Assembly (NCBI GenBank): GCA_963662605.1
Contig: OY759785.1
Span: 1,178,001-1,242,000, forward strand
DNA from: G963662605 sp963662605
GTDB lineage: Bacteria > Bacteroidota > Ignavibacteria > Ignavibacteriales > Ignavibacteriaceae
Length of the DNA stretch: 64,000 nt
Reading direction: 5' to 3'
Shown: piece by piece, positions 37,360 to 46,070 of the stretch
How positions within the stretch are numbered: the first letter of the stretch is position 1
Layout: every line of letters starts with the position of its first letter
Notes under the pieces: model-generated
The model's input: only the letters and a program-made list of their open reading frames with translations
What the model was told of the DNA's origin: nothing
Database searches by the model: none
Position numbers and translations under genes: made by a program

Positions 37360-37678
37360 AGGCAATGGGTTCTCAAAAATTACCCCACCATGGATAGTTT
37401 TTAAATGATAAATTGAAAACAATGCAGCTTTCTAAAATAGTTAGTATTTTGAATGTGTTTTGACCTTGATGGTAAATAACTGATAGAACTGAAATTAAGT
37501 TCTTATTCAATAATTCAGCTTCCTGTGTGACGTTGAAATCAGTAGGAAATAGAGTGCCGGTTTTCTGCATTTTCATTTTTGACGATTTATGATATATTAC
37601 TTAAACGTTTAAGGAGTTTCTGCTAATTTCAGATTATGGGAACTCCTTTTTTGTTTTAACCCAAATACCGGCGGCTTA
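37360..37678 (+). promoter_or_regulatory. Gap before the PL9 gene, with a terminator-like hairpin
   Basis: AAGGAGTT (37611-37618) and AACTCCTT (37641-37648) form a stem with a 22-base loop and then a T run, resembling a terminator just before the pectate lyase gene. Otherwise AT-rich; a 67-codon open frame on the minus strand (37373-37576) is not supported as a gene. Confidence 0.5.
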
Positions 37679-40600
37679 TTGGACTTTTATAAAAAAATAC
37701 TTCTCATTTTCGGTTTGCTTGTCTCTTCCGGACTATTCACGTCTGCGGAGTTGTTTGCAAAAACGGTGTATGTCTCTACAACGGGATCGAATTCGAATTC
37801 CGGTACAATAACTTTGCCGTATTTGACTATCACCTATGCAGTCTCGAAAGCTTCGGCAGGAGACACCATCTATGTCCGTGGCGGTACATACACGGATACC
37901 ACAAAAATAAGCATTTCGAAAAACGGTACGAGCGCGGCTAAGTATTACCTTCTCGCGTACGGTACTGAGCGTCCTCTTCTGAACTATTCAGCGATGATAG
38001 AATCCAGCAGTAACCGTGCATTCAGCTTGAGCGGCAGTTACTGGTATATTAAAGGTCTTGATATCAAAGGTGCCGGTGACAATGGCATGTATGTGAGCGG
38101 TTCGAATAACACGATTGAATATTGTACCTTTTCGTTTAACCGTGATTCCGGTTTGCAGTTGGCGGGAGGGGCATCTAATAACCGTATCATTAATTGTGAT
38201 TCCTATTGCAACGCAGATGCCGCTAACGGAAACGCCGACGGTTTTGCCGTGAAGATGGATGTCGGAACGGGTAACTATTATTACGGTTGCCGTTCATGGC
38301 AAAACTCCGATGACGGCTGGGATGGTTACATGAGGGGCGCTGATGATGTTTCGACAACGCTTGAGAACTGCTGGTGCTTCATGAACGGGTATCTTTCAAC
38401 CGGTGCCGCAAGTTCAGGCAACGGAAACGGTTTTAAATTGGGAGGCAGCGACAACAAGGATCTGCGTCATAACTTCACACTGAGAAATTGCCTCTCGTTC
38501 GATAACCGCGTGAAGGGTTTTGACCAGAACAATAACCTCGGCTCAATGACACTTTATAATTGCTCGGGGTACCGCAACGGGACAAACTACAGTTTTTATC
38601 TTACGCTTGATACCGCAAACGGCAAAGTACTGACATTAAAGAATTGTGCCGCTTTAGGCAATTACGGTTCTATTACGATTCCTTCGGTTCAGGCAACAAA
38701 CAGCTGGATGTCCGGATTTACCGTAACGACGGCTGATTTTCAAAGCATTGATACAACTGGTATTCGCGGAGCACGCAATTCAGACGGAAGTCTGCCTGCC
38801 ACCACATTTATGCACCTTGCTCCCGGCAGCGATTTGATTGACACAGGGACAGATGTCGGTATAACCTATTCCGGCAGTGCTCCCGATTTGGGAGCATTTG
38901 AGACGAATGCCTCTGTTTCTCTTGCCACCGTGACAACTACAGCTATAAGTTCTATAGCGTACACCTCCGCCACAGGGGGTGGGACAGTCTCTTCAGCAGG
39001 CGGTGGCACGGTGACAGTCTGCGGAATCTGTTGGAATACCTCCGGAAATCCTACCGCCTCGGATTCTCATACTTCCGATGGCACAGGTACGGGAACGTTT
39101 ACCAGTTCACTTTCAGGATTGACGGCGGGTACACTTTATTATGTCCGTGCATACGCGACCAACGGGGCGGGAACAGCTTATGGCTTGGCGGTCAGTTTTA
39201 CAACGACAAGTGCAGTCGTTCCTACACTTTCAACCACTGCAATTTCATCCATATCGTATACTACAGCGGCAAGCGGCGGCAGTATAACCGATAGCGGTGG
39301 TGCGGCAGTTTCGGCTCGTGGTGTATGCTGGAATACATCAGGAAGCCCGACAATCTCGGATTCTCATACTTCCGACGGCGCTGGGTCGGGTACGTTTGTT
39401 AGTGCATTGAGCGGTTTGTCAACAGGTGCATCCTATTATGTGCGTGCATATGCAACCAATAGTGCCGGCACTGCTTATGGTACGGCTGTAAGTTTTACCA
39501 CATTAACGATTTCAGTCCCCACTGTAACCACTTCGGCAATAGCATCTGTTACCCAAACATCGGCTTCGGGCGGTGGGACAGTCTCATCGGATGGAGGTGC
39601 AACTGTGACTGCAAGAGGAATTTGCTGGAATACTTCCGGTACTCCGACTGTTTCGGATGCTCATTCCATAGATAGTTCTGGCACAGGAACATTTACCAGT
39701 TTGTTAAGTAGCCTAAGTCCCGCCACACGGTACTATGTTAGAGCATACGCGACTAACAGTGCAGGCACGGCATACGGCGACACGGTCGGTTTTACAACGT
39801 TGGCAATAACATTGCCCACAGTCATTACTGCTTCTATTTCATCTATTACAACAACATCAGCTCTCGGGGGTGGAACTGTCTCTTCCGACGGCGGTGCACC
39901 AGTAACGGCGCGTGGAGTCTGTTGGAGTACATCAGCTGCACCGACTGTAGCAAACAATCTTACTTCTAACGGTACCGGCACGGGTTCATTCACGAGCACA
40001 ATATCTCCACTTACGGCAGGTACAAAATATTATGTGCGGGCTTACGCTACAAACAGTATCGGCACAGCTTATGGCGCTGATAGTTCATTCACTACGTTGA
40101 TGGCTACTCTATCGGATTCCGTCAAATGGGTGTTGACTTCCAATCAGACATGCACGTCAGGTACGTATATCACCGGTTCAACTCAGGTATTAAGCAGCGG
40201 CGATACGACGGTTACTCTCAAGGTCAAAGATTATAATGCCGGCACTACAGGCGGCGGCGAACGTTGTAATCTGGGAACAACGTATTGGCCGAATGAATCA
40301 GCGCAAAATGACGGGAGGTATATTGAGTTTGATATGGCGCCCGTGACCGGATATGATTTTACGGCATTAAATGTAAGCTTTGATGTCGGCTATTCCGGCA
40401 CAACAGGTAACATGCAATCCAATCTCTACTATTCCACGGATAATTGGGCGACACGGACTAAGGTAAATTCGAGCAACATTGTTTCTCTCAACTCAGCATG
40501 GAACAGTCCGGCACCCACATATTCGATAAATATTTCCGTTGTGAGCGGACATTCGCTTTCCTTCCGGTTGTATCCATGGTACAAATCAACTCCGAGTACA

Positions 40601-41263
40601 ACAAAATATTTAAGTATGCGGAATTTCGTTGTTAAGGGGACAAGTTCAATTAACTCCGCATATCTCAGTGGCAATGTGGCAGTTACTGTCATTCCGCAGG
40701 GTTTCTATAATTCTGCCGGATATCTCAATGCGACCGATACTGTAAAAATTCTTTTGGCAAATGCAACGACTCCATATGCTTATGTTGACAGCGCGTCGGT
40801 GCTGCTTGACTCGCTTAGCTTCAGCGCTTCGGCGGCGTTCAACAGTGCAGCAAACGGAAATTATTATGTTGTTGTTAAGCATCGAAATTGTGTTGAGACC
40901 TGGAGCTCTTCAGCAATTACATTCGCTAAAAACACAACAGCTTCTTACAATTTTACAGATTCGCAGTCCAAAGCATATGGAAGTAATATGATTCAGGTTT
41001 CCGATACCCCCGTACGATGGGCAATTTTAAGCGGTGACGTGAATCAGGATGGTTATGTAGACCCGCTCGATCTGTCACTGATAGATATTGATTCATATAA
41101 TTATGTCTCGGGCAGAGGATTAGCTTCGGATATAAACGGCGACGGTTATGTTGATCCTCTCGATATGGCAATCGCTGATGCGAATTCATTTAACTATGCC
41201 GGTGTTTCAAAACCGTCATCTGCAAGAATATCGGGCAGACAATCGAAGCTGCTTCGGAAATAG
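37679..41263 (+). CDS. Secreted PL9 pectate lyase with four tandem repeats and a dockerin-like end
   Basis: 1194 aa, TTG start, signal peptide at about 1-28. Residues about 29-410 match the PL9 right-handed beta-helix: TVYVSTTGSNSNSG, DDGWDGY (Asp211/212/215, likely Ca ligands), GNGFKLGG with candidate catalytic Lys253, and RVKGFDQNNN. From residue 417, four units of exactly 99 residues follow (417, 516, 615, 714), each with GICWNTSG and YYVRAYATN; these are Ig- or fibronectin-like. Then comes a carbohydrate-binding-like region. The tail has two dockerin-type loops, DVNQDGYVDPLDL and DINGDGYVDPLDM. There is no T9SS LPSG tail. Confidence 0.85.
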   Translation: MDFYKKILLIFGLLVSSGLFTSAELFAKTVYVSTTGSNSNSGTITLPYLTITYAVSKASAGDTIYVRGGTYTDTTKISISKNGTSAAKYYLLAYGTERPLLNYSAMIESSSNRAFSLSGSYWYIKGLDIKGAGDNGMYVSGSNNTIEYCTFSFNRDSGLQLAGGASNNRIINCDSYCNADAANGNADGFAVKMDVGTGNYYYGCRSWQNSDDGWDGYMRGADDVSTTLENCWCFMNGYLSTGAASSGNGNGFKLGGSDNKDLRHNFTLRNCLSFDNRVKGFDQNNNLGSMTLYNCSGYRNGTNYSFYLTLDTANGKVLTLKNCAALGNYGSITIPSVQATNSWMSGFTVTTADFQSIDTTGIRGARNSDGSLPATTFMHLAPGSDLIDTGTDVGITYSGSAPDLGAFETNASVSLATVTTTAISSIAYTSATGGGTVSSAGGGTVTVCGICWNTSGNPTASDSHTSDGTGTGTFTSSLSGLTAGTLYYVRAYATNGAGTAYGLAVSFTTTSAVVPTLSTTAISSISYTTAASGGSITDSGGAAVSARGVCWNTSGSPTISDSHTSDGAGSGTFVSALSGLSTGASYYVRAYATNSAGTAYGTAVSFTTLTISVPTVTTSAIASVTQTSASGGGTVSSDGGATVTARGICWNTSGTPTVSDAHSIDSSGTGTFTSLLSSLSPATRYYVRAYATNSAGTAYGDTVGFTTLAITLPTVITASISSITTTSALGGGTVSSDGGAPVTARGVCWSTSAAPTVANNLTSNGTGTGSFTSTISPLTAGTKYYVRAYATNSIGTAYGADSSFTTLMATLSDSVKWVLTSNQTCTSGTYITGSTQVLSSGDTTVTLKVKDYNAGTTGGGERCNLGTTYWPNESAQNDGRYIEFDMAPVTGYDFTALNVSFDVGYSGTTGNMQSNLYYSTDNWATRTKVNSSNIVSLNSAWNSPAPTYSINISVVSGHSLSFRLYPWYKSTPSTTKYLSMRNFVVKGTSSINSAYLSGNVAVTVIPQGFYNSAGYLNATDTVKILLANATTPYAYVDSASVLLDSLSFSASAAFNSAANGNYYVVVKHRNCVETWSSSAITFAKNTTASYNFTDSQSKAYGSNMIQVSDTPVRWAILSGDVNQDGYVDPLDLSLIDIDSYNYVSGRGLASDINGDGYVDPLDMAIADANSFNYAGVSKPSSARISGRQSKLLRK
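38927..40114 (+). repeat. Four in-frame 297-bp repeats in the PL9 gene
   Basis: Repeat units begin at 38927, 39224, 39521 and 39818, each 297 bases with no length drift. They encode the 99-residue modules of the pectate lyase. Sequence divergence between units is moderate, so they are not very recent duplications. Confidence 0.9.
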
Positions 41264-41846
41264 GATTTCGTATTGTGCTGAAATAGGTTGACAAAAAAAT
41301 ACACTTACCTCTTACTTTTTCTTGGTAAGCGATGTTTTCAATCAAAGGATTAGTTTGTCATTCCGGAAAATCTGCCGCGGATGAATTGATATTTGTAGGA
41401 TTTAGTTCGGCAGATTTGTCCGTTCGCAGAATGCTGTGCAGAATCCAGTTCTGAAAAAGCTAATTAAGTAATGGGGTAAATGAGTAGCATTAAGTAGCTT
41501 CAATTGGGTAATTTAGCATTTTCTTACTAATACAAGTCAGTAATCGTGAAAATCAAGGGATCCATTGCTCTATTAATATTCGGAACAGTACACTTTTAGA
41601 ATATCGTAACCTGGATTCCGTATAAATCTGACGAACGAAGTCATCCTCTTCGCTCTATATTCCTCCGTCAGATTTTACGGAATGACAGTCAAAATTTGCT
41701 ACCGAAATTTCATATGAACCGTAGTCATGGATTAAGGATATGCCGATTTTTTTAATTTTGCCTCTCATTAATTCTTTTCATAATTTGTTATAGATATTTT
41801 TACATACCTGTATGTACAGGGGATTTATAACCTTAAAAGGGGAATT
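41264..41846. repeat. Intergenic region containing a composite palindromic repeat (copy 1)
   Basis: At 41357-41687 are four arms: TGTCATTCCGGAAAATCTG (41357), CGGCAGATTTGTCCG (41408), CTGGATTCCGTATAAATCTG (41611) and CAGATTTTACGGAATGACAG (41669). Arms 1 and 2 form one hairpin, arms 3 and 4 another, and arm 1 also pairs with arm 4. The same layout occurs at 52718-53028. No gene is apparent in this stretch. Confidence 0.8.
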
Positions 41847-43385
41847 ATGATTTCGAAAGTCTTTTCCGGCGCTACCTACGGCATAGATGCCTACCTTGTT
41901 GAAGTTGAAACACATTGTGAAAAACAAATACCGTCGTTTACTATTGTCGGCTTGCCGGATAATACGGTGAAGGAAAGCCGCGAGCGGGTTATGGCGGCAG
42001 TGAAGAACAGCGGGTACCAATTTCCCCGTCATAAAATAACAGTCAACCTTGCACCTGCTGATATACGCAAAGAGGGCAGCGCGTTTGACCTTCCTATAGC
42101 TATTGGAATTCTTGCATCCATAACCGATGTACGTCCCGATATGCTTAGTGATACGGTCATACTCGGCGAGCTTGCACTTGACGGACAGATCCGTTCCGTT
42201 AAAGGCGGATTGCCGGTTGCTGTTGAAATTCGCAACAAGAAGCTCAAGCGTTTGATACTTCCGAAAGACTCCGTGCGGGAAGCGTCTATTGTTGAAGGTG
42301 TTGAAGTGTATGGAGTCTCATCATTACGCGAGACGGTGGAATTGCTGAACGGCAATGCAACTTTACAGCCGTCCTTTACTCCGCTTGAGGAAGTCTTTGC
42401 CGAGGTGAACTCGTACAACATAGATTTTCGGGATGTCAAAGGTCAGGAGAATGTGAAGCGCTCGCTTGAAGTTGCAGCAGCTGGCGGACATAATATTATT
42501 ATGATCGGACCTCCCGGGTCAGGGAAATCGCTTTTGGCAAAACGCATTCCGACAATTTTACCGCCTTTAACATTTGAAGAAGCATTGGAAACAACAAAGA
42601 TACATTCCGTTGCAGGCATACTGCCACACGGCAGAGCATTAGTGACCGAGCGTCCGTTCCGCAGTCCACATCATACCGTGTCAGATGCGGCTTTGGTTGG
42701 CGGAGGTTCATTCCCCAGGCCGGGGGAGGTTTCTTTTGCCCATCACGGTGTGTTGTTTCTTGATGAACTTCCCGAATTCAAAAAGAACGTTCTTGAAGTG
42801 ATGCGCCAGCCGCTCGAAGACGGCAGGGTGACCGTGAGCCGTTCGAAAATGTCCGTTGCATTCCCGGCAAACTTTATGCTTGTCGCAGCGATGAACCCTT
42901 GTCCCTGCGGCTTTTATACCGATCCCGTTAAAAGTTGTACGTGCAATCCTCCTCTGATTCAGCGATACATGTCCCGTATATCCGGACCACTGTTAGACAG
43001 AATTGATATACATGTTGAAGTGCTGCCGGTTAAATATAAGGAACTCTCTTCCGAAGCTGGCGGCGAGTCTTCAGCTGAGATTCGGGAGCGGGTTAATAAA
43101 GCACGTAAAATTCAGGAGACAAGATTTCAGACTTTTGATTTCATTTATAAAAATGCCGACATGCGAACTGCCGAAGTACGGAAATTCTGCAGGTTGGATA
43201 GCGCGGGCTCTGAGATATTGAAGACTGCGATGACAAAGCACGGACTCTCTGCACGCGCGTATGATCGCATACTCAAGGTCAGCCGCACTATCGCCGATCT
43301 CGACGGCTGCGAAAGTATTCAAGCCGCCCACGTCAGCGAAGCAATACAGTATAGGAGTTTAGATAGGGAATTGTGGAAACATTAG
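41847..43385 (+). CDS. comM: ComM/YifB family AAA+ ATPase (Mg-chelatase-like)
   Basis: 512 aa, with AAAAGGGG upstream of the ATG. N-terminal Lon-protease-like domain (FTIVGLPDNTVKESRERVMAAVKNSG), then AAA+ with Walker A GPPGSGKS, Walker B VLFLDELPEF, and the Mg-chelatase features FRSPHHTVSDAALVGG, AAMNPCPCG and SGPLLDRIDIHVEV. ComM-type helicases promote branch migration during natural transformation; whether this organism is competent is not shown. Confidence 0.94.
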   Translation: MISKVFSGATYGIDAYLVEVETHCEKQIPSFTIVGLPDNTVKESRERVMAAVKNSGYQFPRHKITVNLAPADIRKEGSAFDLPIAIGILASITDVRPDMLSDTVILGELALDGQIRSVKGGLPVAVEIRNKKLKRLILPKDSVREASIVEGVEVYGVSSLRETVELLNGNATLQPSFTPLEEVFAEVNSYNIDFRDVKGQENVKRSLEVAAAGGHNIIMIGPPGSGKSLLAKRIPTILPPLTFEEALETTKIHSVAGILPHGRALVTERPFRSPHHTVSDAALVGGGSFPRPGEVSFAHHGVLFLDELPEFKKNVLEVMRQPLEDGRVTVSRSKMSVAFPANFMLVAAMNPCPCGFYTDPVKSCTCNPPLIQRYMSRISGPLLDRIDIHVEVLPVKYKELSSEAGGESSAEIRERVNKARKIQETRFQTFDFIYKNADMRTAEVRKFCRLDSAGSEILKTAMTKHGLSARAYDRILKVSRTIADLDGCESIQAAHVSEAIQYRSLDRELWKH

Positions 43386-43400
43386 ACAGCGTTCGGCGTT

Positions 43401-43530
43401 TCGAGTAGAAGTCTTCTTGATACTCCCGATAAATCGGGATACTCGAAGACCCACTTTAGTAAGATTTTTTATTATCATCAAAGGTGTTCGAGTGATCCGA
43501 ACGAAGCAAGGAGCGTACCGAGAACACCGG
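43401..43530. repeat. Double stem-loop repeat, copy A
   Basis: The left stem is GTCTTC...GAAGAC with a CCCGAT/ATCGGG palindrome in its loop. Then CCCACTTTAGTAAGA, and the right stem GGTGTTCGAG...CGAGAACACC. The loops differ between copies. Confidence 0.8.
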
Positions 43531-43544
43531 GAATGCTGCGGAAA

Positions 43545-43728
43545 GTCTTCTCGATATGAGGCCTTATCAACAAAGGGAATACGAGTCGTTCATAAATGGC
43601 GATAAATGCGAACTGTTACTGAATTACTAAACGGCCTCTACTCGAAGACCCACTTTAGTGGGATTAAAATTTTGAAAACAGAGGTGTTCGAGTTCCCGAG
43701 TAATGCGAGGGAGTATCGAGAACACCGG
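43545..43728. repeat. Double stem-loop repeat, copy B
   Basis: GTCTTCTCGATATGAGGCC pairs with GGCCTCTACTCGAAGAC, enclosing about 75 bases. The right stem is GGTGTTCGAG...CGAGAACACC. It lies directly upstream of the GIY-YIG gene. Confidence 0.8.
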
Positions 43729-43768
43729 AAGAAAACAGAGGCGGAACTTACAATACAGGGAAGATTGC

Positions 43769-44080
43769 ATGTCCATAGGTTACATGTACATTGTCGAATG
43801 CTACGATGGTACGTTCTACACGGGAAGTACAAAAAATCTTGAGCGGCGAATAGAGGAGCATAATAGTCCGGATCGTGGGGCAAATTATACGCGGATGCGC
43901 CAGCCGGTCGAGCTGGCGTATTATGAGGAATACGATCGTATTGATTGGGCTTTCTACAGGGAGAAGCAGGTGCAAAAGTGGAGTCAGAAGAAAAAGCTCG
44001 CACTCATAGAAGGTGCACCTGGGTTGCTGCCGGAGTTGGCGAAGAAAGTAATTTTCTGTAAGGGAAGAGAAAGAATGTAA
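43769..44080 (+). CDS. GIY-YIG nuclease-domain protein
   Basis: 103 aa from the ATG at 43769, with AGGGAAG before it; a longer frame starting in the repeat is not supported. The core is MYIVECYDGTFYTGSTKNLERRIEEHN (Tyr, Tyr-x-Gly, Arg) with the catalytic Glu in YREKQVQKWSQKKKLALIEG. This is the small GIY-YIG (YhbQ/UPF0213-like) family, single domain and possibly active as an endonuclease. It is flanked by copies of a double stem-loop repeat on both sides, which suggests that gene and repeats are linked as one element. Confidence 0.88.
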   Translation: MSIGYMYIVECYDGTFYTGSTKNLERRIEEHNSPDRGANYTRMRQPVELAYYEEYDRIDWAFYREKQVQKWSQKKKLALIEGAPGLLPELAKKVIFCKGRERM

Positions 44081-44095
44081 ATGAGTTTTGTTAGT

Positions 44096-44243
44096 TCGAG
44101 TAGGAGTCTTCTCGATACGCCATGACTGGCGTCATGGCACCTGCCCGTCCGGCAGGCGGGCTCGAAGACCCACTTTGATGAGGGTCTAATATTAAAAAGG
44201 TGTTCGAGTTCGCGACTTCAGTCGCGAGTATCGAGAACACCGG
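44096..44243. repeat. Double stem-loop repeat, copy C
   Basis: It starts 16 bases after the GIY-YIG gene. The left stem is AGTCTTCTCGA...TCGAAGACC with CCTGCCCGTCCGGCAGGCGG nested in its loop. The right stem is GGTGTTCGAG...CGAGAACACC with CGCGACTTCAGTCGCG in its loop. Confidence 0.8.
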
Positions 44244-44300
44244 AAACAACGAGAATTCCAGAAACTAAAAACTTAAAATTTAGAACTTAGAATTTCGGAC

Positions 44301-44891
44301 TTAGTCATCCATTCCTTTTCCATTTAGAATCTTCGGAATGAACTTCGCGATACGGGATTCGCGGGTTTGTGATTGTTTGGCAGAAGAGAAGAAGAGCAGG
44401 TAAGCCCTCTGGCGTCCGGGGGTGAGTGATTCGAAGGATGTTTTAAGTTTTGGATTTTTATCAAATTGAATTTTTAATTCCTCGGGAACTGCATACTCTG
44501 AAATCCTTTTACGTTCAACTTTCAATCCGGCCTTTTCAACAGCGGCAGCTTCGCGTATGTATAATTTGATGGTTTTCTCGATCTTTATAATCTGGGCAAT
44601 ATCGGTAAATCGTAACTGGCGGCCTGCCTGCGTATTTTCACCAGTTTTAATCAGAATGTGTTTCGGATCTTTTAAAAGTGCGCCTTTAAAAAACATGATA
44701 GCACAATACTCTTTGAATCCCTGAAGCACAAATAGATTTTTGCCGTCAACTGTGTAGCATGGATGTCCCCATTTAATTTCTTCATCAAATCCGCACTCAA
44801 GCACAATGCTGCGTAATAGCTCAAGCTCCTTCTGCCACTTTTTTGCTCTGCCGATAAATGCGTCAACTTTGGGATTCCTATTGTTCTTCAT
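44301..44891 (-). CDS. YdeI/OmpD-associated (DUF1801-like) family protein
   Basis: 196 aa. The N-terminal half has the DUF1801 pattern IKWGHPCYTVDGKNLFVLQGFKEYCAIMFFKGALL. The C-terminal half is the YdeI/OmdA-like region (YAVPEELKIQFDKNPKLKTSFESLTPGRQRAYLLFFSSAKQSQTRESRI). This fused form is widespread and its biochemical role is unknown. It sits among intergenic repeats and is expressed opposite to its neighbours. No signal peptide. Confidence 0.85.
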   Translation of the reverse strand: MKNNRNPKVDAFIGRAKKWQKELELLRSIVLECGFDEEIKWGHPCYTVDGKNLFVLQGFKEYCAIMFFKGALLKDPKHILIKTGENTQAGRQLRFTDIAQIIKIEKTIKLYIREAAAVEKAGLKVERKRISEYAVPEELKIQFDKNPKLKTSFESLTPGRQRAYLLFFSSAKQSQTRESRIAKFIPKILNGKGMDD

Positions 44892-44988
44892 AATGATTTT
44901 CTCCGGTTAAATTGCTTACCATAGAAAACCGAAAATCGAAGATAGAAGTTTCATGCGTTGTGTGGATTATCTGATGATTACTTCCAGG

Positions 44989-45163
44989 AGTCTTCTCGAC
45001 CTGCCCGTCCGGCAGGCGGGTACGTCCCGACTCCTACATATACGCCTTGTCACTCAATTGCCGGTCGGGACTACTCGAAGACCCACTTAAGTGAGACTTT
45101 TGTTTTGGAAACGAAGGTGTTCGAGTGGTCCGAGCGGAGCGAGGAGCGTACCGAGAACACCGG
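44989..45163. repeat. Double stem-loop repeat, copy D
   Basis: Left stem AGTCTTCTCGA...TACTCGAAGACC, whose loop holds the same CCTGCCCGTCCGGCAGGCGG unit as copy C plus a TCCCGAC/GTCGGGA pair. Right stem GGTGTTCGAG...CGAGAACACC. No gene in 44892-45345 apart from this repeat. Confidence 0.8.
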
Positions 45164-45345
45164 GAAGGACGAGAACCCCTGAAATGACGCACGCAAAGGC
45201 GCAAGGCCGCAAATATTTTTTTTGTCTCTGCCTTCATATAAATTTCTTTGCGGCTTAGCAACTTGGCGTGAATCATTTGATTATTTTTTAAGAATTAGTT
45301 ACAATTACAATATTGATACTATTATTGTAAACAAATGAAAGTGCT

Positions 45346-45993
45346 ATGAAATTTGAAGGAGTAATTTTTGATCTCGACGGTACTCTGATAAATTCTTTGG
45401 ATGATCTGGCGGACTCAATGAACAGCATTCTGATTGAAGCAGGATGTCCTACACATGAAGTTGAAGCCTACAAATATTTTGTCGGTAACGGATTACGGAA
45501 TCTCGTCAGAAAGGCTTTGCCTGAAGAATTACGCGATGAGCAGACCGTAGCAAAATATTTTGGACTGATGACCTCCAAGTATCGTAATAACTGTTTGATT
45601 AAATCGAAACCATACCCTGGAATTGTTGATCTTCTTGATGAATTGAAATCCCGCAATCTTAAGCTTGCAGTTCTCTCCAATAAAGCCGATGAATTGACTA
45701 AGAAAATAATCGAATCTTTACTGCCGGGATATTTTGACATTGTTATTGGAATGACCAATGAGGAATATAGAAAACCAAATCCCGCGGGAGCGTTGAAAAT
45801 CAGTCAACAGTGGGGCGTGAAGCCTGAATGTATTGCGTATCTGGGTGATTCGGGCACCGATATGCAGACTGCCATTAACGCCGGTATGTATGCAATTGGG
45901 GTCTTGTGGGGTTTTAGAACAGAAGAAGAGCTGCTCGCAAGCGGGGCTAAGAAAATTATTGTAAATCCTGCCGAACTGCTTACAATTTTATAA
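45346..45993 (+). CDS. HAD-family phosphatase, phosphoglycolate phosphatase-like
   Basis: 215 aa. HAD motif I FDLDGTLINS (catalytic Asp9 and Asp11), the helical cap (about 15-85), motif II VLSNKADE, the Lys of KPNPAG (motif III) and motif IV YLGDSGTDMQTAINAG followed by GVLWGFRTEEEL. This is the Gph-like subgroup that clears 2-phosphoglycolate, although related HAD enzymes with other substrates share these motifs. Confidence 0.9.
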   Translation: MKFEGVIFDLDGTLINSLDDLADSMNSILIEAGCPTHEVEAYKYFVGNGLRNLVRKALPEELRDEQTVAKYFGLMTSKYRNNCLIKSKPYPGIVDLLDELKSRNLKLAVLSNKADELTKKIIESLLPGYFDIVIGMTNEEYRKPNPAGALKISQQWGVKPECIAYLGDSGTDMQTAINAGMYAIGVLWGFRTEEELLASGAKKIIVNPAELLTIL

Positions 45994-46070
45994 GCTGGTT
46001 TTTACGGAAATTGCATAAATTGCGCATATAAAATATTGCACTCAGGGAACATAGGCCGTCAGTATTTACA

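Noticed and set aside
37373..37576. Minus-strand open frame of 67 codons
   Set aside because: No homologous motif, weak start, and it sits in an AT-rich gap where chance open frames are likely.
38927..40114. Direct repeats suggesting a mobile element
   Set aside because: They are in frame and explained by the 99-residue protein modules of the pectate lyase.
43401..45163. CRISPR-like array
   Set aside because: The repeats are palindromic double stem-loops with long, unequal spacing and a gene in the middle; there are no uniform spacers and no cas genes.
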